Positions 1 to 5,858 of a stretch of DNA of 6,385 bases are shown here, one piece after another. The translations under genes were made by a program, and so were the position numbers. Numbering within the stretch: the stretch's first letter is position 1; each line of letters starts with the position of its first letter. The notes below the pieces were generated by a model. It worked only from the letters and a program-made list of their open reading frames with translations, had not been told where the DNA came from and searched no databases. Origin of the DNA: Cyclobacteriaceae bacterium (lineage in GTDB: Bacteria; Bacteroidota; Bacteroidia; Cytophagales; Cyclobacteriaceae); assembly GCA_013140395.1 (NCBI GenBank), contig JABFSY010000204.1, positions 1 to 6,385 on the forward strand. The letters are read 5' to 3'.

Positions 1-417
1 GAATATGGCTTGCCGGATGAGTTGAAATACTTGTCTATCATTGAATCAGGGTTGAATCCACGAGTAATGTCGCGCGCGAGGGCAGTGGGGCTATGGCAGT
101 TTATGTCAGGGACAGGGCGTTACATGGGGTTGAGTAATGACTGGTACATTGATGAACGCATGGATCCGGAGAAATCAACGGATGCCGCTTGTCGCTATTT
201 GGCACAGCTGTATTCTATTTTTGGCGATTGGCAACTGGCCTTAGCAGCTTACAACTCCGGCCCCGGTACGGTTCGCAATGCTATTCGCAGATCAGGTTAT
301 AAGAAGAATTTCTGGGAAGTTTACGCGCGCCTCCCACGCGAAACAAAGTCATATGTGCCTCAATTCATCGCGATTATTTATGCCATGAATTATACAGAAG
401 AGCATAACTTGGTGTAA
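1..417 (+). CDS. MltD-like murein lytic transglycosylase, SLT catalytic domain (5' end outside window; ends at in-frame TAA)
   Basis: Cleaves the MurNAc-GlcNAc bond of peptidoglycan in the periplasm, forming 1,6-anhydro-MurNAc ends (known for the GH23/SLT family). The frame is open from base 1, so the start and signal peptide lie upstream. In the 138 visible residues the family motifs occur in order: catalytic Glu15 in IIESGLNP, GLWQFM at 30-35, AAYNSGPG at 82-89, and LPRETKSYVPQFIA at 111-124, which resembles MltD. The domain is complete up to its last helix (YAMNYTEEHNLV). The TAA at 415-417 is followed directly and in the same frame by LysM sequence that normally belongs to the same polypeptide. 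As read, the product is a transglycosylase without its peptidoglycan-binding repeats. The catalytic motifs are intact, so it could still be active. Family call is firm; whether the stop is real is uncertain. Confidence 0.93.
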   Translation, partial: EYGLPDELKYLSIIESGLNPRVMSRARAVGLWQFMSGTGRYMGLSNDWYIDERMDPEKSTDAACRYLAQLYSIFGDWQLALAAYNSGPGTVRNAIRRSGYKKNFWEVYARLPRETKSYVPQFIAIIYAMNYTEEHNLV

Positions 418-1056
418 ATGGCGAGAGAGCAAGTGCAACCGCACGACACTATTCAGGTGCAACAGTTTTTACATTTCGAAACGTTTGCTAACCTCACCGG
501 CACTTGCCTGGAGGATATGCAACGACTCAATCCATCGGTGATGCGCAGCGCCTTGCCAGACAATGGGAAAAAGCATGTGATCAAAATTCCTATTTGGTCG
601 AAAGCTGCGTTGAGTCTAAACAGGCAATTCATCTTGGACTCTGCCTCTAAAATAGGGAGGAAGGAACTGGAGTCATTGGCTAAAAACAGCTCGGGCAATA
701 CGTATGGACGTGAAGTACAAATCTATCGCGTCAGGTCCGGAGACGTGTTGGGTTCTATTTCTGAGCGCTTTGGTGTACGTGTAAATGATATTAAAAGATG
801 GAACAGCCTTTCCGGTAATACGATTCGGGTGGGGCAGCGCTTAAGCATCTGGACTTTTCCCGTTCGCTCGCTTTCTTCGTCCAAAGTACTGAACACGGTT
901 CTGTCTTCGGACACAAAAACATACACGGTGCAACCTGGCGATACCCTTTGGGAAATATCTAAAAGACTGCCGGGGGTTTCGATAGAAAAAATTAAAACTC
1001 TAAATAGCCTTAAAAATAACAAGCTAAAGCCCGGTCAAAAGTTGATACTTGGATAG
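418..1056 (+). CDS. LysM-repeat C-terminal part of the MltD-like transglycosylase, separated by one in-frame stop
   Basis: The 212 codons contain two clear LysM modules, which bind the glycan backbone of peptidoglycan: residues about 102-145 (IYRVRSGDVLGSISERFGV...VGQRLSIW) and about 168-211 (TYTVQPGDTLWEISKRLPG...KPGQKLILG). Residues about 10-58 (DTIQVQQFLHFETFANLTG...LNP...KIPIW) look like a degenerate LysM-like module that usually follows the SLT domain in Bacteroidota MltD proteins. The ATG at 418 abuts the TAA of the preceding SLT frame and is in phase with it. There is no signal peptide or lipobox, so a separately made product would stay in the cytoplasm, where LysM repeats have no target. 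I therefore read this as the detached 3' half of one gene rather than an independent gene. Restart at the abutting TAAATG or readthrough is possible. It ends in TAG, 67 bases before the DUF4837 gene. Confidence 0.85.
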   Translation: MAREQVQPHDTIQVQQFLHFETFANLTGTCLEDMQRLNPSVMRSALPDNGKKHVIKIPIWSKAALSLNRQFILDSASKIGRKELESLAKNSSGNTYGREVQIYRVRSGDVLGSISERFGVRVNDIKRWNSLSGNTIRVGQRLSIWTFPVRSLSSSKVLNTVLSSDTKTYTVQPGDTLWEISKRLPGVSIEKIKTLNSLKNNKLKPGQKLILG

Positions 1057-1123
1057 AAAGGCTGTCAGATCATTTTCGTGACCATTTTGTTATAACTACA
1101 TTCTACACACAAACAATTGACTC

Positions 1124-2206
1124 ATGAAGATTGTCATTGCCATTGCGCTATCTAGTATTGCCTGGTGGTCTTGCTCTGAAGAGCGAAGTGCAAACCTGCC
1201 TCCGGCTTCCGGCCTTTCTGGAGATATGTATTTGGTCATGGATTCGCTCCAGCACAAGAGCCCGTTAGGGGTGGCTATAGACTCAATATTCGGTGCGGAA
1301 ATGGAAGTGATCAATCGAACAGAACCAATTTTCAAATTGCGATGGATCGATCCCCGAAAATTAAACTTTGTGCTGAAGCAGCGAAGAAACCTGATTTTTG
1401 TTTTTACGCTAGACCGAAATTCTGCCGGATCCAATCGGATCAAAGGTATGTTCACTAAAGAATCCCTCGACAAAATAAGAACAGACACCTCCTTTTTTCT
1501 AACCGTTTCAAAGAACCGGTTTGCTAAAAATCAAGAAGTGATGTTTTTGGTTGGCCGAACGCAAGACGAATTGCTGACGAAGATCAAAAAAAACGCTCCT
1601 AAAATGGTTGAGCATTTCAATAGAACGGAGCAGGAACGATTGACAAAGTCGCTTTATAAATCGGGTCAACTCAAAGGCGTAACCGAATTGATCCAGAAAA
1701 ACTTTGGGGTTGAATTTAGAATCCCTTTTGGCTATCAGTTGGTACAAGACGACAGTACCTTTTTATGGGCACGCCAAATCAACCCGCGCGATGATAAGGA
1801 TGTGTTTATCGCCAGAAAGAAGTATACATCACAAGACCAACTGCAATTGGATAGCCTCATCGCATTTCGAAATGCTATCTGCAAAAAATATTTGTTTGGC
1901 AATCCCGAGAAACCACAATCCTATCTGGTCACGGAGTTGGGCATCCCTTACAAGTTGGTGCAGGCGCGTCAGGTAAATTTTAATGGCAAGTATGCCGTAG
2001 AGATCAAAGGACTGTGGCGTACCAATAACATTACAATGGGTGGCCCCTTTCTTTCCTATTCTTTGGTAGACGAAAAGCAGGGCATGCTGTACTACATAGA
2101 AGGATTTGTTTACAGCCCCGACCGTGAGCAACGTGAGCTATTGCGCGAGTTAGAGACGATCTTGCATACGTTTAAAGCGATAAGCAAAGAGAAACCTGTT
2201 AAGTAA
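1124..2206 (+). CDS. DUF4837 family envelope lipoprotein
   Basis: This 360-residue protein of unknown function matches what I recall of DUF4837, a family of Bacteroidota lipoproteins. The first 17 residues form a short signal peptide ending in WWSC, so Cys17 is the likely lipidated residue. Family-like stretches are ASGLSGDMYLVMDS (28-41), EPIFKLRWIDPRKLNFVL (67-84) followed by NLIFVFTLD (89-97), FRIPFGYQLVQDDSTFLWARQ (198-218), and especially KGLWRTNNITMGGPFLSYS (295-313) with YYIEGFVYSP (323-332) and an RELLRELETIL helix near the end. Length is complete for the family. The ATG at 1124 is chosen because the signal peptide starts there; no Shine-Dalgarno sequence is visible, as is usual in this phylum. 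It lies 67 bases after the transglycosylase on the same strand and may be co-transcribed. From memory the two genes are often neighbours in this phylum, which suggests an envelope role. Molecular function is unknown. Confidence 0.88.
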   Translation: MKIVIAIALSSIAWWSCSEERSANLPPASGLSGDMYLVMDSLQHKSPLGVAIDSIFGAEMEVINRTEPIFKLRWIDPRKLNFVLKQRRNLIFVFTLDRNSAGSNRIKGMFTKESLDKIRTDTSFFLTVSKNRFAKNQEVMFLVGRTQDELLTKIKKNAPKMVEHFNRTEQERLTKSLYKSGQLKGVTELIQKNFGVEFRIPFGYQLVQDDSTFLWARQINPRDDKDVFIARKKYTSQDQLQLDSLIAFRNAICKKYLFGNPEKPQSYLVTELGIPYKLVQARQVNFNGKYAVEIKGLWRTNNITMGGPFLSYSLVDEKQGMLYYIEGFVYSPDREQRELLRELETILHTFKAISKEKPVK

Positions 2207-2330
2207 AGCCCGAGAAAAACCGTTTTAATGAGTGCGATGGATTTTCAAGATTTTGATCAGTGTTAACAGTATTATGTTAGCCCCATTCTTTATGCGCCAA
2301 TACTGTTTTCTGTACAGTTTTGGTTAAGCG

Positions 2331-2340
2331 CAAACGTTTG
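2331..2340. promoter_or_regulatory. CAAACGTTTG palindrome, operator-like
   Basis: A perfect 10-base palindrome with a central CG, in the context GCGCAAACGTTTGATA. The core resembles operators of LacI/PurR-type repressors, which typically show AAACGTTT around a central CpG. It lies between a TTTG at 2319-2322 and an imperfect TAnnTTTG box (TAGCTTTT, 2342-2349) 19 bases further on, where a repressor could block a weak promoter. A 10-base palindrome is expected several times by chance in a window this size, so support is weak. Confidence 0.2.
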
Positions 2341-2413
2341 ATAGCTTTTGTAGCCTTTCTTTTTATAAAGCAACTCTATTTTTTTGCGATTGTTTGAATT
2401 TGATCGTTGTCCA

Positions 2414-2441
2414 TTTCGCTCGCAGTAATGCAGGAGCGAAA
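2414..2441 (+). other. Strong GUAA-capped stem-loop
   Basis: TTTCGCTC (2414-2421) pairs perfectly with GAGCGAAA (2434-2441). Inside it, GCA (2422-2424) pairs with TGC (2429-2431) around a GTAA loop, leaving a 2-base AG bulge on the 3' side. As RNA on the plus strand this is an 11-bp hairpin closed by a GNRA-class tetraloop, much stronger than other structures in the gap. No T-run directly follows on either strand, so it is not a standard terminator. It ends 91 bases before the response regulator start and may belong to an untranslated RNA or a long leader. Confidence 0.5.
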
Positions 2442-2505
2442 GAGGTTGATTCAATCCTTTTTAATTACGATATATTTTACACAATAATTGATTACATCCG
2501 TTAGT

Positions 2506-2513
2506 TACGTTTG
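2506..2513 (+). promoter_or_regulatory. Candidate Bacteroidota -7 promoter box (TACGTTTG) for the response regulator
   Basis: TACGTTTG matches the Bacteroidota -7 consensus TAnnTTTG exactly and lies 19 bases before the ATG at 2533, so transcription would begin roughly 14-16 bases upstream of the start codon. The matching -33 element is poor: the nearest TTG is at 2488-2490, only 15 bases upstream, shorter than the usual spacing. If this is the true promoter, the hairpin at 2414-2441 lies outside the transcript. Confidence 0.4.
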
Positions 2514-2532
2514 ATAAACATAAGCGCTAGCA

Positions 2533-3177
2533 ATGAAAATGATACAAATTGGCATAGTGGATGACCACGCGATTTTTAGAAAAACTCTAGTAGAGGCGCT
2601 AAGCTCCCTTTGTGGTTCTTACTTGGAGTTGGTGTTGGAGGCAAGAGATGGCATTGATTTATTAAATCAATTGAAGGATAAGCGACCACAAATTATTCTG
2701 ATGGATATAAGTATGCCAAACATGGGAGGCATAGAGGCCACCTTGCGAGTGCGCGATCTTTATCCACATATCAGAGTGATCGTATATACCGAGTTCGATT
2801 TAGAAGATAACATTATTGAAATGCACAAGTTGGGTGTTAAGAGTTTCCTTGATAAGCAACAAAGCATTGATGAAGTCGTAAAAGCGATTCAAATAGTCAG
2901 CGAAGGAGGATTCTATTTTCCCGAACCTGTTGCAAAAATTTGGGAAAACTACATAAAGCAACTACATAAGCAGCAGGGTAACATAAAGTTGGATAAGAAA
3001 GAACTGCAGCTACTGAAAATGATTTGCGAGGGAAAAAGCAGTATTGAAATAGGAAACACGCTTAACAAAAGCCCCCGAACCATAGAAGAACACAGTGCCA
3101 ACCTGCGAAGAAAGTTTAACGTAGCCAACAAAGAGCAATTGATTGTGTTGGCTGCTAAGAATAATTTTATTTGGTAG
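2533..3177 (+). CDS. NarL/FixJ-type response regulator (receiver plus LuxR-type HTH)
   Basis: A DNA-binding transcription regulator expected to be switched on by phosphorylation from a sensor kinase. The receiver domain spans about residues 4-120: acidic pair Asp10-Asp11 (IVDDH), phospho-acceptor Asp58 in LMDISMPNMGG, switch Thr86 in VYTEFD and Lys108 in FLDK, so every residue needed for phosphorylation is present. A linker of about 30 residues leads to a GerE/LuxR-type helix-turn-helix (about 152-210): LDKKELQLLKMICEGKSSIE, then SPRTIEEHSANLRRKF, then NKEQLIVLAAKNNFI. At 214 residues it is full length. ATG 2533 is used; a second ATG two codons later is equally possible, and no Shine-Dalgarno sequence helps decide. 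There is no histidine kinase gene in the window, so it is an orphan here. It precedes the two lipoprotein genes by 152 bases; control of them is only a guess. Confidence 0.95.
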   Translation: MKMIQIGIVDDHAIFRKTLVEALSSLCGSYLELVLEARDGIDLLNQLKDKRPQIILMDISMPNMGGIEATLRVRDLYPHIRVIVYTEFDLEDNIIEMHKLGVKSFLDKQQSIDEVVKAIQIVSEGGFYFPEPVAKIWENYIKQLHKQQGNIKLDKKELQLLKMICEGKSSIEIGNTLNKSPRTIEEHSANLRRKFNVANKEQLIVLAAKNNFIW

Positions 3178-3206
3178 AAATACTTACACGCTTCTTACAA
3201 ATTGGT

Positions 3207-3226
3207 AAAAAACCGTAAGTCTACGG
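3207..3226 (-). terminator. Terminator-like hairpin plus U-run reading on the minus strand
   Basis: On the minus strand CCGTA (3226-3222), loop GACT and TACGG (3217-3213) form a 5-bp stem followed directly by six T residues (3212-3207), the layout of an intrinsic terminator. Allowing one bulged C, two or three more pairs can be added. No minus-strand gene feeds into it here. On the plus strand the same hairpin follows the response regulator stop by about 35 bases but is followed only by GTTGCTATT, so it would be a poor terminator for that gene. Confidence 0.3.
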
Positions 3227-3273
3227 GTTGCTATTGAATACTTTCCAATTCAAATTTACAAATGTTTTTGAAG

Positions 3274-3287
3274 CCTGTCCGGACGGG
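3274..3287. repeat. GC-rich inverted repeat CCTGTCCGGACGGG before the lipoprotein pair
   Basis: The centre GTCCGGAC is a perfect 8-base palindrome. With one T-G wobble the symmetry extends to 14 bases, giving in RNA a CCUGU/ACGGG stem with a CCGG loop. It stands out in otherwise very A/T-rich sequence, 42 bases upstream of the ATG at 3330. It could be an operator, a leader hairpin, or one copy of a dispersed palindromic repeat; one copy cannot distinguish these. Confidence 0.35.
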
Positions 3288-3329
3288 TGTGAAAAAGCGA
3301 AATTCACTAAAATTTAAAACTTAAAATAT

Positions 3330-4343
3330 ATGCGAAAGATCTTGAGTGTGTTATTTGTTTGCTCTGTTTTGTTTTCTTGTGATAGGTTAGTTGAGCCAAA
3401 TATTGATTCTAATAACTCGTCAATCAAAGTCGAAAACGGGAGACTGGTGTTTAGTAGCACGAAACACTATTTAGAGACGACAAATTCTATTTTCAAAATG
3501 GATCAGAAATCTTTGGATGAATGGGAGAAGAAGTATCGGATTAATTCTATTCGGCAGATGTTTCGAAGCGAGTCGGCTGAGAAAGAAGCGATTATAACTG
3601 AAAACAAATTGATGGAGTTTGAAAATGCAGCGGAGTTTATGTTGGCAACTTTGAATACAAAACGTGAAATTCAAATCGGAGATACTATTATTTGGTACAA
3701 TGAGGGAATTAAGCATTACGTGCCGGGAAAGGATGAGAATCTTTTAAGTAGAATTAAGGAAAATACTCTTTTTAGTACACTAAAGGGCGAGTATTCTATT
3801 GGAACTCTAGAAGAAAGAAAGCCGAATAAACAAGGTCGTATTATTATGAGTGCCACAAATGGTAGTTTGGACGCGCGTTGGCAGAGTGGACCGTTTACAA
3901 TGTACAAAAATGGTCAACCGTGGGGCGTTAGAAAATTTGTTCACGAACTATATGTTACAACCCAAACGATGGGTTGTTTTCCAGGTGGTTGCAATACTCA
4001 ATCTACAATTTACCTGAGAGTTAAGGCTGAATATAGAGACAGCAGGGGAAATTGGCCAAATGCAGGGGACGCCCGCTCAGTATTTATAAATGTAAGTTCA
4101 ATTGGTCCCGAGTATCTTTCTTCAGGATCATTGATAGCACCGTATTACGCAGGTAATACATTCATTTATAATTCTTATGTCACAACTAACAATCTTGTTT
4201 TTGGGCTAGCAGTTGGATATGGTCCGACCTATTCTGGTTATTCGCCTCAGTGGAGCGTGGATGTGAGCGGATACATCTATCAGAATTTTAATGGAGACTT
4301 GCTAAGTAATGCTTGGAATAATGAGGCTTATCCACTTTGGTAA
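3330..4343 (+). CDS. Predicted lipoprotein of unknown function, first of a tandem paralogous pair
   Basis: A 337-residue predicted envelope lipoprotein that I cannot assign to a characterised family. The signal peptide is residues 1-16 with SC at 16-17, so Cys17 is the likely lipid anchor. The N-terminal part (about 33-160) starts IKVENGRLVFSS, continues through a charged helical stretch (SLDEWEKKYRINSIRQMF, 61-78) and ends in GDTIIWYNEGIKHYVP (117-132). The C-terminal part (about 183-337) is rich in Tyr, Trp, Gly and Ser, probably beta-structured, and contains FVHELYVTTQ followed by Cys216 and Cys221 (CX4C), a likely disulfide in an exported protein. It ends exactly in WNNEAYPLW. The ATG at 3330 begins the signal peptide and follows an A/T-rich leader without a Shine-Dalgarno sequence. 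The next gene, 94 bases downstream, encodes a paralogue over the whole length. The N-terminal pattern faintly recalls other uncharacterised Bacteroidota surface lipoproteins (low certainty). Confidence 0.85.
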   Translation: MRKILSVLFVCSVLFSCDRLVEPNIDSNNSSIKVENGRLVFSSTKHYLETTNSIFKMDQKSLDEWEKKYRINSIRQMFRSESAEKEAIITENKLMEFENAAEFMLATLNTKREIQIGDTIIWYNEGIKHYVPGKDENLLSRIKENTLFSTLKGEYSIGTLEERKPNKQGRIIMSATNGSLDARWQSGPFTMYKNGQPWGVRKFVHELYVTTQTMGCFPGGCNTQSTIYLRVKAEYRDSRGNWPNAGDARSVFINVSSIGPEYLSSGSLIAPYYAGNTFIYNSYVTTNNLVFGLAVGYGPTYSGYSPQWSVDVSGYIYQNFNGDLLSNAWNNEAYPLW

Positions 4344-4437
4344 TATTGAAGATATGCAAAAGCATTAAAAAAGAAAAGACTCGTTGGCAATTGCAGACAG
4401 AATAGACAAACTAGGTTAAAAAAAAACTATAACCGTT
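4344..4437 (+). promoter_or_regulatory. A-rich spacer and leader between the two lipoprotein genes
   Basis: This 94-base gap has no TAnnTTTG box and no clear terminator, so the second lipoprotein gene may be co-transcribed with the first. Just before the second ATG, GGTTA (4414-4418) and TAACC (4430-4434) can pair around an A-tract, leaving the A-rich stretch exposed close to the start codon. A-rich leaders are the usual ribosome-recruiting context in this phylum. The hairpin is short and may be chance. Confidence 0.25.
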
Positions 4438-5439
4438 ATGAAAAAATTATTGATTTTATTAATCATCTCAGCAATCGCAATCTCTTGCGATAAAACAATT
4501 GTGCCAGAACAAGCTAGCAAATTAGCCGAAGTTAAGGTGGATGGTGGGAGATTGTCGTTTAAAACTACTAATGATTATGTTAACACGCTTGATGCTCTAT
4601 TTAAAATGAATGGAGATGCGTTAGATGAATGGGAAAATAAGTTTAAGATAAGCTCAATTAGAAAGTATTTTAAAGCTGGCTATGATGAAAAAAATGACTA
4701 CTTGAACAGTTTTGAGAATGCGTCACCTTCTCTACAAGCTACACTAAACGCAAGTGGTGAAGTGATAATAGGTGACACGATTGTTTGGTTTAGTAATGGC
4801 ATAAAGCATTTTGTCCCAAGCAAAGATGAAAGCCTTTTAAGTTCGATTAAGGCAAATCCGTCCGAGAGTAAATTTACAGCTACCTACTCGATTACTAAAG
4901 TTCAAGATCAAAACAACAACTTGGCAAGGGTAATTGTTGACGGCAACGGAAAAGAATCCAGATGGCAAAGAGATTTTACTTACTACAAAGGAAATATGAA
5001 CACAAATGCGGGTCTTAGAAAATACGTTCATGAACTTTACGCAACAACTCAGGCGTTCGGCTGCTGGCGTCAGGGATGTAATACGCAGTCTCAGATTTAT
5101 CTTAGGATAAAACTTGAATATAGGGGCAGTGGAGGATCGTGGGATTGGCGTCCAGCAGGTGAACAGAGATCAGTAACATTAAATTTGAACTCTTTCGATG
5201 CCCAGTATTTTTCCTCGGGCTCACTAGTCGTCCCCTTCTATGCGGGAAATAACTGGGTCAACTCATCGTATGTAGTAAATGGCGATTTGGTCTGGCCAAT
5301 CGCATCAGGATCTGGCCCAAATTATAGTGGATACCGCGCGCATTGGAGTGTTGAATTAAGCGGTTCAATCTATCACTTTATCACCGATGATGCTTTGCTG
5401 AGTAACAGGTGGAATAACGAAGGCTATCCACTTTGGTAG
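4438..5439 (+). CDS. Predicted lipoprotein of unknown function, second of a tandem paralogous pair
   Basis: A 333-residue paralogue of the preceding gene product, alignable end to end with only small gaps; by eye about half the positions match. The signal peptide (1-16) ends in ISC with Cys17 as the probable lipid anchor, the same position as in its neighbour. Shared blocks include VKVDGGRLSF (32-41), ALDEWENKFKISSIRKYF (61-78), GEVIIGDTIVWFSNGIKHFV (107-126), KYVHELYATTQ (195-205), Cys209 and Cys214 as CX4C, CNTQSQIYLRIKLEYR (214-229), FSSGSLVVPFYAGN (258-271) and the terminal WNNEGYPLW. Variable regions are residues 80-90, 140-190 and the loop around 230-243. Codons differ widely even where residues agree, so the duplication is not recent. 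ATG 4438 starts the signal peptide. Function is unknown; a surface or periplasmic binding or structural role is an inference from export and composition. It converges on the minus-strand methyltransferase gene. Confidence 0.85.
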   Translation: MKKLLILLIISAIAISCDKTIVPEQASKLAEVKVDGGRLSFKTTNDYVNTLDALFKMNGDALDEWENKFKISSIRKYFKAGYDEKNDYLNSFENASPSLQATLNASGEVIIGDTIVWFSNGIKHFVPSKDESLLSSIKANPSESKFTATYSITKVQDQNNNLARVIVDGNGKESRWQRDFTYYKGNMNTNAGLRKYVHELYATTQAFGCWRQGCNTQSQIYLRIKLEYRGSGGSWDWRPAGEQRSVTLNLNSFDAQYFSSGSLVVPFYAGNNWVNSSYVVNGDLVWPIASGSGPNYSGYRAHWSVELSGSIYHFITDDALLSNRWNNEGYPLW

Positions 5440-5858
5440 TCTAACGGTTGTTTACTTTATTACTGTCATATGACTAAACTACAGGTTGAACCGATGAAAT
5501 CACTGAGGATGTTATTGGTTTTGGAGCCAAATAGACCTTAATGGCTAATCAGTATTGCATTGCAATTCAAAAAAACTGAATTTTAGTTGGATGACAGTAA
5601 TATTTTTTAAACACGAAAAAAACTATTTTGTTTGTTTTTCCTCGTTCTTTCTTGTTATAAACGGCATTGGGAAGACAAACCCAATTTTCATAATAGAAGA
5701 AAAATATTTGACTAGGAAAAAAAAGATCGAAATGTTTCTGTTGGTCAGCTGTTTAAAAGAAAAGCGGCAAACAAAGAAGCTTTAGAAAATTGAATAGACG
5801 AATAAATTGACTGTTAAAACATCCACTTTTAAGTTCTTTAGGTCTTACTTGGTATTTG
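5440..5858. other. AT-rich 419-base region without a convincing gene
   Basis: It lies between two convergent genes and needs at least one terminator, but none is strong. The best plus-strand candidate is AATTCA (5564-5569) and TGAATT (5577-5582) around an A-rich loop, followed by two more T residues. Other small symmetric elements are GTCATATGAC (5465-5474), AGCCA with TGGCT (5525-5529 and 5542-5546), ATTGCA-T-TGCAAT (5554-5566), and AAAGC with GCTTT near 5760-5783. A 76-codon open frame beginning with TTG at 5555 is a low-complexity Lys/Phe/Ile-rich reading of A/T-rich DNA and is not supported as a gene. Confidence 0.5.

Larger units (their letters stand above)
2207..2532. other. 326-base intergenic region with hairpin, palindrome and candidate promoter
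   Basis: No convincing gene lies between the DUF4837 gene and the response regulator. Only tiny open frames occur (about 12 and 19 codons, at 2228 and 2428), with no sign of coding. The region holds a 10-base palindrome at 2331-2340, a strong hairpin at 2414-2441 and a TAnnTTTG box at 2506-2513, each listed separately. A smaller inverted repeat, ACTGT and ACAGT with a 7-base spacer, sits at 2302-2318. The gap is long for a leader alone, so a regulatory region or an untranslated RNA is possible. Confidence 0.6.

Noticed and set aside
415..417. Recoding of TAA as a sense codon in this genome
   Set aside because: TAA also ends the DUF4837, first lipoprotein and methyltransferase genes at natural C-termini, so it is a normal stop here.
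2428..2487. A 19-residue frame starting inside the hairpin loop at 2414-2441
   Set aside because: The start codon would be buried in a strong stem and the peptide shows no recognisable feature.
3251..3258. CAAATTTA, a minus-strand match to the TAnnTTTG promoter box
   Set aside because: It would drive transcription antisense to the response regulator, has no clear -33 partner, and such 6-of-8 fixed-base matches are common in A/T-rich DNA.
5465..5474. Perfect palindrome GTCATATGAC downstream of the second lipoprotein
   Set aside because: Ten-base palindromes are expected by chance in a window of this length and this one has no supporting context.
5470..5541. A 23-codon frame (MTKLQVEPMKSLRML...) just after the second lipoprotein
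   Set aside because: Too short to judge, with no initiation context, family resemblance or conservation data to support it.
5555..5785. A 76-codon open frame between the second lipoprotein and the methyltransferase
   Set aside because: It begins with TTG, its product is low-complexity and Lys/Phe/Ile-rich, it has no domain-like pattern, and it lies in A/T-rich DNA where such frames arise easily.
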